From positions 186,001 to 250,000 of the forward strand of contig NZ_CP058627.1 in the NCBI RefSeq assembly GCF_013403565.1: DNA of 64,000 bases, written 5' to 3'. Shown in pieces: positions 53,656 to 62,946 of the stretch. The stretch comes from Chitinibacter bivalviorum (GTDB taxonomy: Bacteria; Pseudomonadota; Gammaproteobacteria; Burkholderiales; Chitinibacteraceae). A program made the translations under genes and the position numbers. How positions within the stretch are numbered: position 1 is the stretch's first letter; each line of letters starts with the position of its first letter. The notes beneath the pieces are model-generated. The model did not search any database. It was not told the origin of the DNA and saw only the letters and a list, made by a program, of their open reading frames with translations.

Positions 53656-55187
53656 GGTTGTGCTTCCAGTTTTTTAAGGGTCGTTAAAAACTCGTCTGGG
53701 CCTTGATAACCGATCACTCGGTTTGCTAACTCTTTGCCGTCTCGGCCGTAAAAAATCAGCGCGGGCGGGCCGTACAATTTGAAGCGAGCCAGCAGCGCCG
53801 CATCATCAGGGCTATTGGCGGTGACATCGACGCGAATCAACTCGTAACCTTGCAGTGCTGTTTGTACCGAGGTTTGGCTCAGCGTATTTCGTTCAAATTC
53901 GATGCACGACACGCACCAGTCGGCATAAAAATCGACCATCACAGGTTTGCCTTTCGCTTGGGCAAGGGCCTGATCCAGCGCACTGGTGCTGCGGACAGTT
54001 TGAAAAGCCAGAGCGTGTGGCTTTTCAATACCTAGGTGGGGTTCCCATAATGGACGCGATACCCAGATTGCCATTGCGAGCAATACTACCCCAAAGACGA
54101 TTTTGACTCCTTTCATTACTCCGCCAGAAATCTTGGGTAAGATCGTCGAGCCGAAGGCGCCAATTGCCAGTAGCGGTGAGCCCAAACCAAGCGCCATCGC
54201 ATACAGCGCGGCACCGCCAAGCAGTAGATCGCCAGTTTGACCAATATAGGCCAGCGCAGCCGCGAGTGGCGGTGCAATGCAAGGGCCGATGATCAACGCT
54301 GAGAGTAAGCCCATCAGTAGGACTGAAGTCCATTTGCCGCCCGGCAGCTTCATGCTGGCGTTATTTAGTTTACTTTGCAGTGCGCTAGGCAGCTGCACGT
54401 TAAATAAACCAAACATCGATAGCGCCATCGCGACAAAAAACAGCGCAAATAGCGCGATCACCCACGGCTGTTGCAGCGCGACGACCAAGAGTGTGCCCGT
54501 TGCTGCCGCCGCAACGCCAATAGCAGTGTAGGAGATCGCCATGCCTTGTACGTAAACAAAAGTGAGGCTAAACGCATGCCAGCGCTTGGCAGCTTTTTGT
54601 CCGATCACGATACCAGAGACAATCGGGATCAGAGGATACATGCAAGCAGTCAGGGCAAGGCCGATGCCCGCAAGAAAGAAAATGCCGAGCGTGCCAAAAA
54701 AACTGCCCCCGAAAAACATCTGGTCGGGGGCTGAGTTGTTGGCGTCGTTCGCTCCGAAGAGCTGCTTGAGCGCCGGGGTTTTGGATTCCCCCAGCTTGAT
54801 CGTCTGCGTCTGTGGCGGGTAACAAATGCCCGCTTCAGCACAACCTTGGAATTTCAGTGTAATCGCTTGCTGCGCAGCAAGAGGTTGTTTGCTGGTGAGT
54901 TTCACAATCAGCTGATTGTGAAATACCGATACCTTGCCAAAGCTAGGGTCGTCTTTCATTTCGCCCGCCGGAATTTGGCTACTGAGCTCTAGCCCGGGTG
55001 CGCTGACTTTAATGCGGTCGCGGTATAAATAATAGCCCGGCGCAATCGTGAAACGAGCTTCGACAGTTTGGTCGTCAATTTGCACTAAAGTGGCGCGAAA
55101 GGCTTTTTCGGGCGGTAAAAAGTCAGCATTTGCCCAGCTGAGCATTGAAAAAAAGCCAAACAGCAAGCAAGTAATAAAACGATTCAT
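53652..55187 (-). CDS. dsbD: Thiol:disulfide interchange protein DsbD
   Basis: DsbD passes electrons from cytoplasmic thioredoxin to periplasmic thiol proteins. The 511-aa protein has a signal peptide (1-21), a periplasmic alpha domain with the pair in GCAEAGICYP, and an eight-helix membrane domain with cysteines in LTACMYPL and IIGPCIAPP. A C-terminal thioredoxin domain carries YADWCVSCIEFE. All three cysteine pairs are intact. I use the ATG at 55187 (MNRFITCLL). It overlaps cutA by 4 bases upstream and the TlpA-like gene by 4 downstream, making a tight cutA-dsbD-tlpA operon. Confidence 0.96.
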   Translation of the reverse strand: MNRFITCLLFGFFSMLSWANADFLPPEKAFRATLVQIDDQTVEARFTIAPGYYLYRDRIKVSAPGLELSSQIPAGEMKDDPSFGKVSVFHNQLIVKLTSKQPLAAQQAITLKFQGCAEAGICYPPQTQTIKLGESKTPALKQLFGANDANNSAPDQMFFGGSFFGTLGIFFLAGIGLALTACMYPLIPIVSGIVIGQKAAKRWHAFSLTFVYVQGMAISYTAIGVAAAATGTLLVVALQQPWVIALFALFFVAMALSMFGLFNVQLPSALQSKLNNASMKLPGGKWTSVLLMGLLSALIIGPCIAPPLAAALAYIGQTGDLLLGGAALYAMALGLGSPLLAIGAFGSTILPKISGGVMKGVKIVFGVVLLAMAIWVSRPLWEPHLGIEKPHALAFQTVRSTSALDQALAQAKGKPVMVDFYADWCVSCIEFERNTLSQTSVQTALQGYELIRVDVTANSPDDAALLARFKLYGPPALIFYGRDGKELANRVIGYQGPDEFLTTLKKLEAQP

Positions 55188-55522
55188 TGTGCACGGCCAT
55201 CCGTTTCTTGCGCTATCCATGCCAGATAGCTTGGCGCGCCAGCCACGATCGGTAGCGCGATAATTTCAGGTACTTCATAGGGGTGGTGGGTCAGTAGCCA
55301 TTGTTCCAGTTGCGCATAACACGCTTGGCTGGTCTTAATCATTAGCGGAACTTCTGACGCAGTTTCGATTCCACCATCCCAGTGATACGTAGATTGTACC
55401 GCAGGCAATTGGTTCACGCAGGCCGCTAAACGGGCTGAAATAATGCCACTGGCCAGCGCCTTGGCACTGGTTTCGTCGGGGCAATTGCACCATACTACGA
55501 GCGATTGATGAGGAGTATTCAT
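55184..55522 (-). CDS. cutA: Divalent-cation tolerance protein CutA
   Basis: A 112-aa protein of the CutA1 family, a cytoplasmic trimer linked to copper tolerance. Motifs: VVWCNCPDETSAKALA, ARLAACVNQLPAVQSTYHWDG and VPEIIALPIVAGAPSYLAWI. It overlaps dsbD by 4 bases (ATGA). Its start codon overlaps that of the opposite gene fxsA in a CATG, which leaves no intergenic region. No strong ribosome site is visible for it. Confidence 0.96.
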   Translation of the reverse strand: MNTPHQSLVVWCNCPDETSAKALASGIISARLAACVNQLPAVQSTYHWDGGIETASEVPLMIKTSQACYAQLEQWLLTHHPYEVPEIIALPIVAGAPSYLAWIAQETDGRAQ

Positions 55523-55958
55523 GCCGTATTTAGTTTTTGCCAGTTTATTGGCTTATCCATTTCTAGAAATTATGTCACTAATCTGGTTGGCCGATGCCAT
55601 TGGTACTTTCCCAATGCTGCTCATCGTGTTGCTCAGCTTTGGCGCTGGCGTGTTGATGTTACGTCATCAGCGCCTTGGCATTGGCTTGACGCTAATGAAC
55701 GATATTCGCACGGGGCGTTTGGGCTTGCATAGTCTGTTCAGTGTGGCTCGTTACTATATCGCTGCGGTGTTATTGATTGTGCCGGGCCTGATTGGCGATG
55801 TCATTGCTTTGATTTTACTCTTGCCATGGGGAAAGTCAGCACCAACGGTCAGTACGACAGGCGGTATGCCGCCGCAAGATGGCGTGATTGATGGCGAATA
55901 CCGTCGTGTCGATCCTCAATCAGATGTTGACCATACCCAGCCACGTATTGATCGCTAA
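55521..55958 (+). CDS. fxsA: FxsA family membrane protein
   Basis: A 145-aa inner-membrane protein with three or four hydrophobic segments (LVFASLLAYPFLEIMSLIWL, TFPMLLIVLLSFGAGVLML and a C-terminal pair ending LILLLPWGKS) and a hydrophilic cytoplasmic tail. FxsA is known as a suppressor of phage F exclusion; its normal role is unclear. AGGAG for this gene (55511-55515) lies inside the cutA coding sequence. It is divergent from cutA, with overlapping start codons. Confidence 0.93.
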   Translation: MPYLVFASLLAYPFLEIMSLIWLADAIGTFPMLLIVLLSFGAGVLMLRHQRLGIGLTLMNDIRTGRLGLHSLFSVARYYIAAVLLIVPGLIGDVIALILLLPWGKSAPTVSTTGGMPPQDGVIDGEYRRVDPQSDVDHTQPRIDR

Positions 55959-56192
55959 TCATTTTTTCGCATGCTTTTGAATGGAATACCCCTGTCTGCT
56001 TATGTCTGCAGTTTAGTAGCAACGGGTTTTCTGGCTTTAGTTTCGGCTTTTTGCTCAATAGCCGATGCGATATGGCGAAAAGCTAAATTAGCCGAACTAT
56101 CGGGTTAAGTCGGCATTTCCCATGCAGAGTATGGAGGCGAGGCGAGTTTTGCTTGTTTTGCCATTTCGCCTCATGCACTCGCGTCAGAGAAG

Positions 56193-56226
56193 GGCGGCTC
56201 GGAATGACTGCATCAGCCGAGCCGCC
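56193..56226. terminator. Ten-base perfect inverted repeat after yggT
   Basis: GGCGGCTCGG (56193-56202) and CCGAGCCGCC (56217-56226) form a strong GC stem with a 14-base loop, ten bases from the yggT-like stop. No T-run follows on either strand, so it may be a stabilising or Rho-dependent 3' end. Confidence 0.5.
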
Positions 56227-56235
56227 GACTCCGAT

Positions 56236-56823
56236 TTAGCCGATCATTCTTACGCTTTGTAAAATCATCGGCTCAAGCTGGGCGATGACCACATTCAAAA
56301 TTAATTGAATCACCAAAATCAGCAGCAATGGCGAAATATCTACGCCCCCAATGGGCGGGATGATCTTTTGGATCGGGCGCAAAAATGGTGCAGTTAAGCC
56401 AGTGAGTGTCGGCATTAGCGGGTTATAAGGCGATAGCCAACTCATTAAAGCTTGGCCAATCACCGCCGCAAACAGTAGATACAGCGACATTTTGATTAGC
56501 TCCAGCGTCGCTGTCAGCACGAGCGCGACGATGGATGCGCCAGATGAAAAATCAAACGGCCACGGCGTAATGGCCAGTAACACCGAATGCATCACAAAAG
56601 CGGTAATCCACGCCATCATCAAGCTGGTGGTGTCATAGCCTTTGATCGGCGGGATTATTTTGCGCACGGGCAACACGACCCAGTTGGTCAGCGCCAGCAC
56701 AAATTGCCCCAGTGGGTGACGAAACGAGACTTTGGCCGCTTGCAAATAAAACCGCGCCAAGAGCAACAGAATCAGAAACTCAAGTAGGTTACGGATTAAA
56801 AAATCCAGCACACTGGTGAGCAT
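56236..56823 (-). CDS. YggT family membrane protein
   Basis: A 195-aa inner-membrane protein with two copies of the YGGT repeat, each with two helices (LIRNLLEFLILLLLARFYLQ and ATLELIKMSLYLLFAAVIGQ). The family motif is visible twice, as NWVVLPVRKIIPP and APFLRPIQKIIPP. YggT homologues are linked to osmotic tolerance and membrane-protein or division functions. It follows proC by ten bases in the yggS-proC-yggT operon, opposite pilT. Confidence 0.92.
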   Translation of the reverse strand: MLTSVLDFLIRNLLEFLILLLLARFYLQAAKVSFRHPLGQFVLALTNWVVLPVRKIIPPIKGYDTTSLMMAWITAFVMHSVLLAITPWPFDFSSGASIVALVLTATLELIKMSLYLLFAAVIGQALMSWLSPYNPLMPTLTGLTAPFLRPIQKIIPPIGGVDISPLLLILVIQLILNVVIAQLEPMILQSVRMIG

Positions 56824-56833
56824 GGCAAACTCC

Positions 56834-57652
56834 TTATGGCTCGATATCTCGACCTAATTCCTCGCCCAATTCACGCGAGCGGGCTGCGGCAGCTGATGCC
56901 GCGGCAATAATCGTCTGGCGCACTTCGCTTGATTCAAGTGCCTTGATTGCGCGTTCGGTCGTGCCCCCTTTGGAGGTGACTTTTTGCTGCAGAGTTCCCG
57001 CATCATCTTCGCTATTGAGTGCGAGTTTGACCGCGCCAGCAAAGGTTTGATAGGCCAGTTTATGGGCTACTTCAGGCGCAAAGCCTTGCGCGCGTGCGGC
57101 AGCTTGCAGTGCTTCCATAAAATAGAAAATATACGCTGGGCCGCTGCCCGAAATCGCGGTAATGCCATCAATTTGGTGTTCATCATCGACCCAGACTTGT
57201 TCGCCTATCGAGTCCAAAATGCGGCTGGTCAGTGCGCGGTCGGCTTCTGTTACGGCTTCGCTCGCATAGACGCCTGAAATGCCTGCTTGAACCAAGGCAG
57301 GGGTATTGGGCATAACGCGAATAATGCGTTGGTGCCCAGACATAAACCTAGATAGGGTATCGACGCGAATGCCCGCTGCAATCGAGATGACTAAGGCGTC
57401 GCCTATTTGGGGCTGAAGTTCGCTGGCAACAGCCTTGAGCTGCTGAGGCTTAACCGCAAATAATACCGCCGTGCTGTTTGGAATGGCTTCGCCGGGGGCT
57501 GAAGTGCCAATGCCATACTGAGACCCCAATGCAGCACGTTTGACATCATCAGGCTCCACCACATGGATTTCTTGGCCCGTAAAGCCTTGTGCCAACATAC
57601 CGCCTATCATGGCTGTGGCCATATTGCCGCCACCAATAAATGTAATGATCAT
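56834..57652 (-). CDS. proC: Pyrroline-5-carboxylate reductase
   Basis: ProC makes proline from pyrroline-5-carboxylate with NAD(P)H. The 272-aa protein has the dinucleotide motif FIGGGNMATAMIGGML at the N-terminus, VLFAVKPQQLK, RVMPNTPALVQAGISGVYA and the C-terminal signature SGSGPAYIFYFMEAL with VTSKGGTTERAI. The start overlaps the yggS stop by 4 bases. Confidence 0.97.
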   Translation of the reverse strand: MIITFIGGGNMATAMIGGMLAQGFTGQEIHVVEPDDVKRAALGSQYGIGTSAPGEAIPNSTAVLFAVKPQQLKAVASELQPQIGDALVISIAAGIRVDTLSRFMSGHQRIIRVMPNTPALVQAGISGVYASEAVTEADRALTSRILDSIGEQVWVDDEHQIDGITAISGSGPAYIFYFMEALQAAARAQGFAPEVAHKLAYQTFAGAVKLALNSEDDAGTLQQKVTSKGGTTERAIKALESSEVRQTIIAAASAAAARSRELGEELGRDIEP

Positions 57653-58353
57653 TGCTTTTCCTGCTGGTAATGGCGGGCGCCGAAAATCGCACTGCCCACG
57701 CGAACTAAAGTTGTGCCACTGGCAATGGCCAGTTCTAAATCTGCCGACATGCCCATCGAGAGCGTGTCGAGCTTAAATCCTTGATCTTGCAATGCAGCCT
57801 GACAGTATTTCAGGCTTTGAAATTGTTTGGCGAGCGTATCTTCATCGCTCGTGGCTTCGGGTATACACATCAAGCCTCGTAACTGCAGGTGAGGTAATTG
57901 CCTGATTGCAGTGGCCAGCTCGAGCAATTGATCAGGATGAATGCCCGATTTACTGGCTTCGCCCGAGACATTCACTTGAATACAGACATTCAGCGCCGGC
58001 AGATGTGCTGGACGCTGGTTATTGAGGCGCTCGGCGATCTTAAAGCGATCAATAGTATGAACCCAGTGTGCTGATTCAGCCACGATTCGTGTTTTATTGC
58101 TCTGCAGAGGGCCAATAAAGTGCCATTCAATGTCGCTGCAATCGGCAAGGTCGATGCATTTCTGCGCCAGTTCCTGCGCATAATTTTCGCCAAAGCAACG
58201 TTGGCCGTGGATGTATAATTCCCTTACGGCTAAGGCAGGGAATGTTTTACTCACGGCAAGTAAGGCTACTTCCGTCGAATTTCTACCGCAGGCTGTGCAC
58301 GCAGCGTCTATCCTACCTTGTACGCCTTGCCATGCTTCAAATAACGTTGCCAT
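57649..58353 (-). CDS. YggS family pyridoxal phosphate homeostasis protein
   Basis: A 234-aa PLP-binding protein (PLPBP/YggS) that buffers pyridoxal phosphate in the cytoplasm. The Schiff-base lysine is K36 in LLAVSKTFPA. Other motifs are FGENYAQELAQKC, WHFIGPLQSNKTR and LSMGMSADLELAIASGTTLV. I use the ATG at 58353 (MATLFEAWQ), as the longer frame up to 58479 would enter the pilT gene. It is the first gene of yggS-proC-yggT. Confidence 0.94.
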   Translation of the reverse strand: MATLFEAWQGVQGRIDAACTACGRNSTEVALLAVSKTFPALAVRELYIHGQRCFGENYAQELAQKCIDLADCSDIEWHFIGPLQSNKTRIVAESAHWVHTIDRFKIAERLNNQRPAHLPALNVCIQVNVSGEASKSGIHPDQLLELATAIRQLPHLQLRGLMCIPEATSDEDTLAKQFQSLKYCQAALQDQGFKLDTLSMGMSADLELAIASGTTLVRVGSAIFGARHYQQEKQ

Positions 58354-58444
58354 AATGAACAAAATCTTGTCAGGATGCTTGTTGATGAGCCAGTGAAAAT
58401 GGCGCGAAGCAGACCTGAGTCGTGAATAAGAGGAAGAATTATAA

Positions 58445-59488
58445 ATGGAAATCTCGGAACTCTTAGCGTTTTCGGTCAAGAATAAAGCATCTGACTTGCA
58501 CTTGTCGGCAGGTTTGCCACCGATGATCCGTGTTCATGGCGACGTTCGCCGAATTAATTTGCCCGCAATGGATCATAAAGACGTACACGATATGGTGTAC
58601 GACATTATGAACGACGGACAACGTAAAGTTTATGAAGACACACTGGAGTGTGACTTCTCGTTCGAGATCCCCAATCTGGCTCGTTTCCGTGTCAATGCCT
58701 TTGTGCAAAATCGGGGTGCTGGCGCGGTTTTCCGTACGATTCCGTCCAAGGTTTTAACGCTCGAAGAACTCAACGCGCCTAAAGTCTTTCAAGATATTGC
58801 GATGAATCCGCGCGGGCTGGTGCTGGTTACTGGGCCAACGGGTTCGGGTAAATCGACAACATTGGCGGCGATGGTCAACTTCATTAATGACAATGAATAT
58901 GGTCATATTTTGACGGTGGAAGACCCGATTGAGTTTGTGCATCAATCTAAAAAATGTTTGGTCAATCAACGTGAAGTCGGCCCACATACATTGTCTTTTG
59001 CGAACGCTTTGCGCTCAGCTTTACGTGAAGACCCTGATGTGGTGCTCGTCGGTGAGATGCGCGATTTGGAAACGATCCGCCTGGCGCTGACCGCCGCAGA
59101 AACGGGTCACTTGGTGTTCGGTACTTTGCATACGAGCTCTGCCGCTAAAACCATCGACCGTGTGGTCGACGTTTTCCCTGCTGCGGAAAAAGAAATGGTG
59201 CGGGCGATGTTGTCTGAATCATTACGCGCCGTTATTTCGCAAACGCTGCTAAAAACCAAAGATGGCACCGGCCGTGTGGCTGCGCATGAAATCATGATTG
59301 GTATTCCTGCGATTCGAAATCTAATTCGCGAAAATAAAATTGCCCAGATGTATTCGGCGATTCAAACTGGCTCGGCACACGGTATGCAGACGCTGGATCA
59401 ATGCCTGCAAAATCTAGTTCAGCGCAATATTGTTTCAGTTGCAGAAGCCCGTAATAAAGCAGCTATTCCGGATAACTTCAAAGGTTAA
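58445..59488 (+). CDS. pilT: Type IV pilus retraction ATPase PilT
   Basis: PilT is the hexameric motor that retracts type IV pili. The 347-aa protein has Walker A GPTGSGKS at 130-137, the Asp box/Walker B region DPDVVLVGEMRDLETIRLAL, the His box GHLVFGTLHTSSAA and the PilT signature AIRNLIREN. It is followed after 23 bases by pilU on the same strand. It powers twitching motility and DNA uptake. Confidence 0.98.
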   Translation: MEISELLAFSVKNKASDLHLSAGLPPMIRVHGDVRRINLPAMDHKDVHDMVYDIMNDGQRKVYEDTLECDFSFEIPNLARFRVNAFVQNRGAGAVFRTIPSKVLTLEELNAPKVFQDIAMNPRGLVLVTGPTGSGKSTTLAAMVNFINDNEYGHILTVEDPIEFVHQSKKCLVNQREVGPHTLSFANALRSALREDPDVVLVGEMRDLETIRLALTAAETGHLVFGTLHTSSAAKTIDRVVDVFPAAEKEMVRAMLSESLRAVISQTLLKTKDGTGRVAAHEIMIGIPAIRNLIRENKIAQMYSAIQTGSAHGMQTLDQCLQNLVQRNIVSVAEARNKAAIPDNFKG

Positions 59489-59511
59489 TCCGTTTGCAGG
59501 GAAAGTAAAAA

Positions 59512-60648
59512 ATGGAAAAAGAACAAGCCGCTAAATTTATGCATGATTTGCTGCGCCATATGCGCGGCAAAAATGCGTCCGATCTGTTTATTACCGTTGA
59601 TTTTCCGCCTGCGATGAAAATTGATGGTCGCGTAACCCCGGTTTCGAATCAACAGCTCACGGCTCAGCACACCAAAGAGTTGGCGAGAGCGATTATGAAC
59701 GATAGGCAAGCCGAGGACTTTGAGGCGAATAAAGAATGTAATTTCGCCATTAGTCCGGGCAATATGGGGCGCTTTCGGGTCAACGCCTTTATGCAGCAAG
59801 GCCGTGTTGGCATGGTTTTGCGGACAATCAATTCGGAAATTCCGAAGCTGGCTGAGCTCAATCTGCCGCCCGTACTCGAAGATATCGCCATGACCAAGCG
59901 TGGCTTGGTGATTTTCGTCGGTGGTACAGGCTCGGGTAAATCAACATCGTTGGCGGCGATGATTGGGCATCGCAATGAAAATGCTTACGATCATATTATT
60001 ACGATCGAAGATCCTATCGAATATGTGCATGAGCACAAAAATTCGATTATCACGCAGCGCGAAGTCGGCGTTGATACTGATTCGTGGATGGCCGCACTGA
60101 AAAACACCCTGCGACAAGCGCCAGATGTGATTTTGATTGGTGAGATTCGTGATCGAGAAACAATGGATTACGCAATTGCCTTTGCTGAAACGGGCCATTT
60201 GTGTATGGCCACCTTGCACGCCAACTCGGCCAATCAGGCCCTTGATCGGATTATCAACTTTTTTCCCGAAGAGCGCCGTCAACAGTTGCTGATGGACTTG
60301 TCTTTGAACTTGAAAGCCTTTGTGTCCCAGCGTCTGGTGCCGCATGCTTCCGGCAAAGGTCGGGTTGCCGCAGTTGAGGTGATGCTCAATTCGCCATTGA
60401 TTTCAGAGCTGATTTTCAAAGGCGAAGTACATGAAATCAAAGAGTTGATGAAAAAATCGCGCGAATTGGGGATGCAGACTTTCGATCAATCCTTATTCGA
60501 TTTGTTTGAAGCTGATCGCATTACTTACGAAGATGCTTTGCGTAATGCAGACTCGGTCAACGATTTGCGCCTGCAGATTAAGTTAAATGGCTCGGATGCG
60601 AAGCAAAGAGACGTTTTGTCGGGACTTGAGCATCTGGATATTGTTTAA
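59512..60648 (+). CDS. pilU: PilT-like accessory motor ATPase PilU
   Basis: A 378-aa paralogue of PilT that helps retraction under load. Walker A is GGTGSGKS at 137-144. Walker B is APDVILIGEIRDRETMDYAI and the His box GHLCMATLHANSAN. The C-terminal region differs from PilT, with GEVHEIKELMKKSRELGMQT and an extra tail, typical of PilU. It is 23 bases after pilT. Confidence 0.97.
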   Translation: MEKEQAAKFMHDLLRHMRGKNASDLFITVDFPPAMKIDGRVTPVSNQQLTAQHTKELARAIMNDRQAEDFEANKECNFAISPGNMGRFRVNAFMQQGRVGMVLRTINSEIPKLAELNLPPVLEDIAMTKRGLVIFVGGTGSGKSTSLAAMIGHRNENAYDHIITIEDPIEYVHEHKNSIITQREVGVDTDSWMAALKNTLRQAPDVILIGEIRDRETMDYAIAFAETGHLCMATLHANSANQALDRIINFFPEERRQQLLMDLSLNLKAFVSQRLVPHASGKGRVAAVEVMLNSPLISELIFKGEVHEIKELMKKSRELGMQTFDQSLFDLFEADRITYEDALRNADSVNDLRLQIKLNGSDAKQRDVLSGLEHLDIV

Positions 60649-60706
60649 TTCAGGTGGCGTTTTATTGAAATGGCGTACAAATCAAATCCTGTAGGGTAAT
60701 GAAACA

Positions 60707-62899
60707 TTGAATTTTCTTCTGAAACAATCCGTTGTTGCGCTCATCTGTGCGGGGCTGAGTCATGTAGCCCAATCGGCCATGCTGGGTGATATTCATGTGC
60801 GCTCAGCACTAGGGGATCGTTTTGATGCGACTGTAACCGTAGCCGCGGCGGAAGATGAAGACCTGAACTCGGCTTGTTTTCGACTGGTGTCACCACAAGA
60901 AGAACGCGATGGCTCAAATGTTTTGCGGCGCGCCCAACTGATTTACCAGCATGAAACCAATGGTGGTCGATTACTGATTCGCGGCGAAGATACGACGCAA
61001 GAGCCACTCTTGATGGTGAGTATTCGGGTGAAATGCCCAGGTGAAGAGGAGCGTGTTTTTCAGCGCGACTATCGTATCTTGCTCGACCCTCGCGAATACC
61101 GCCCTCTGCTCTCCTTACCCACCTCGGGCGCAAATAAAAGTGCGAAGTTAGCGATCCGCCGTAAATTACCGCCGCTCGGATCTGCTTGGCTGAGTGAAGA
61201 GGGCGATTCAGTTGCAAAAATCGCAGCTAATTATTATCCGAATGATAAGGTGCGTCAGCAGGCCTTGGTGCAAGGCATTTATGAGCTCAACCCTGACTTG
61301 CCCCAAAATACCAATGCGCGCTTGGGCGGCGATTGGCGTATTCAATTACCTGGGGCCGTGAGTAAACCGACGCCCGTACCACGAGCGCCAGATTTAAGTC
61401 AGTTTACTTCCACCACGCCCAAAGACCTCGTGCCGCTGCCGCGTCTGAGTTTGGATTCGGATGTCTCTGCGGCAAGCTCAGCAGTCGATTCGAAAACGAG
61501 CACACCCACGCAAACTATCAATGCAGGAGGTGGGGAATTTAGATTACGCTTATCCGATAGTAATCTGGATACCCAGCGCAAGAATGATCTGACCCCTGAA
61601 CAGACTTTGCAATTACGCGAGCGTTTACTCTCGCTGGAGTCGGACGAGCAAGCGGCTCAAATGCTGCAACTTAAATATCAGATCGCAGAGTTGGAAAAAC
61701 AGCTTGCAAGTATCAAGGGCAATACAGGAAATACCGATAACAAAGCGATTGAGCTCAAGAATAATCTGGATGGGAATGACTCTAACGTAAGTGGTAGTTG
61801 GTTGTGGGGCTTGTTAGGCTTATTTTTTGCAGCCCCACTGGGCTTGTTGTACTGGCGTCGCCGTCAAGCACGTCAGGCATTGGCTGAAGAACCGTTCTCA
61901 ATGATCTCGCCTTCTACTGCCTACATGGGGGGAGGTCAGCATTATGCTGCGAGTGCAGATAGCGGAATTTATGGCCGAATCAATACTTCTGGCGGCTTGG
62001 ATACCGGTCAGATTGGCACGCCGATACATCGGGATCATCAAGAAGACTGGCATAGTGATGATGTTGACGTGGTTTCCCCAGGCAACGTAACCGAAGAAGC
62101 GCAACTGCTCCTCGATCACGGTTTGACGCCGCAGGCGATCAATCTACTCACACACGAGATTAGCCAATATCCAGCGGCGCTTGCATTATGGATGAAATTA
62201 TTTGAGATATTTGCCGCCAATAAAATGGCTGAAGCATTCCAAGAGCGCGCAGTCGCATTTAGATTGCAGTTTGCTAGCGATGCTTTATGGCAAAAAGTAC
62301 AGGAATTGGGACTTTCCTTGGATCCTGCCAACCCGCTGTATCGTTCACTGGATACCTCCTCGGATGAAGCATTGCAATTTGGCGTAGATTCCACCCTTGC
62401 TGCGAAAAATGAAGATTTGGACTTTGCCAATGCAATGTATATGGATGCGGGGCTAGATGCTCCCGTCGAGGTGGTCGGGCTTGATCAAGTGCCCACAGAA
62501 CATTTTAATATCGATATGGAAGTCGATGAGCCAGAATTGGCACAATTGCATTTCAGCGACGAACAAACCAGCGTAGGTGAAGTGAACCAAAATGAATCCT
62601 TTGAATTAACTGCCTTAGATTTTGGTGATGAGGCGGTAGGGCGCATTGACATTCAGGAAGTGCAATCCCCAGACCCGGTGCCAGAATTGCCGCTGCTTGC
62701 ACCCAAAAAGGCCGCAAGCATGGAGAGCTTCCAGTCTGATGATCCAAGTTTGCAGGCGGTTGCACAGTTGATTGAGGCAGGGCAACGCAAAGAGGCATTC
62801 AAGCAACTGGAAGAGATGCTTTACAAGGGCAATATGTCGCAGCGACTGACCGCATCGAAATGGCTAGATAGAATGATCGGATCCTTCGGGCAAAACTAA
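60707..62899 (+). CDS. FimV family pilus assembly / polar hub protein
   Basis: A 730-aa protein starting at TTG (60707). Signal peptide 1-23 ends VAQSA. The FimV N-terminal domain begins MLGDIHVRSALGDRFDATVT. A LysM-like segment lies near 155-215 (EEGDSVAKIAANYYPNDK), a coiled coil near 295-345, and a membrane helix near 366-385. The acidic cytoplasmic part has TPR-like repeats and the FimV C-terminal motif near 680-726 (LQAVAQLIEAGQRKEAFKQL). It is 58 bases after pilU. FimV/HubP-type proteins organise the pole and promote pilus assembly. Confidence 0.9.
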   Translation: MNFLLKQSVVALICAGLSHVAQSAMLGDIHVRSALGDRFDATVTVAAAEDEDLNSACFRLVSPQEERDGSNVLRRAQLIYQHETNGGRLLIRGEDTTQEPLLMVSIRVKCPGEEERVFQRDYRILLDPREYRPLLSLPTSGANKSAKLAIRRKLPPLGSAWLSEEGDSVAKIAANYYPNDKVRQQALVQGIYELNPDLPQNTNARLGGDWRIQLPGAVSKPTPVPRAPDLSQFTSTTPKDLVPLPRLSLDSDVSAASSAVDSKTSTPTQTINAGGGEFRLRLSDSNLDTQRKNDLTPEQTLQLRERLLSLESDEQAAQMLQLKYQIAELEKQLASIKGNTGNTDNKAIELKNNLDGNDSNVSGSWLWGLLGLFFAAPLGLLYWRRRQARQALAEEPFSMISPSTAYMGGGQHYAASADSGIYGRINTSGGLDTGQIGTPIHRDHQEDWHSDDVDVVSPGNVTEEAQLLLDHGLTPQAINLLTHEISQYPAALALWMKLFEIFAANKMAEAFQERAVAFRLQFASDALWQKVQELGLSLDPANPLYRSLDTSSDEALQFGVDSTLAAKNEDLDFANAMYMDAGLDAPVEVVGLDQVPTEHFNIDMEVDEPELAQLHFSDEQTSVGEVNQNESFELTALDFGDEAVGRIDIQEVQSPDPVPELPLLAPKKAASMESFQSDDPSLQAVAQLIEAGQRKEAFKQLEEMLYKGNMSQRLTASKWLDRMIGSFGQN

Positions 62900-62914
62900 T
62901 CATCCATGCCATCC

Positions 62915-62946
62915 AAAGGCCTCGAGTTATGTCTCGAGGCCTTTTT
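62915..62946 (+). terminator. Terminator after the pilT-pilU-fimV unit
   Basis: AAAGGCCTCGAG and CTCGAGGCCTTT arms around TTATGT, followed by a T-run. Confidence 0.87.
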
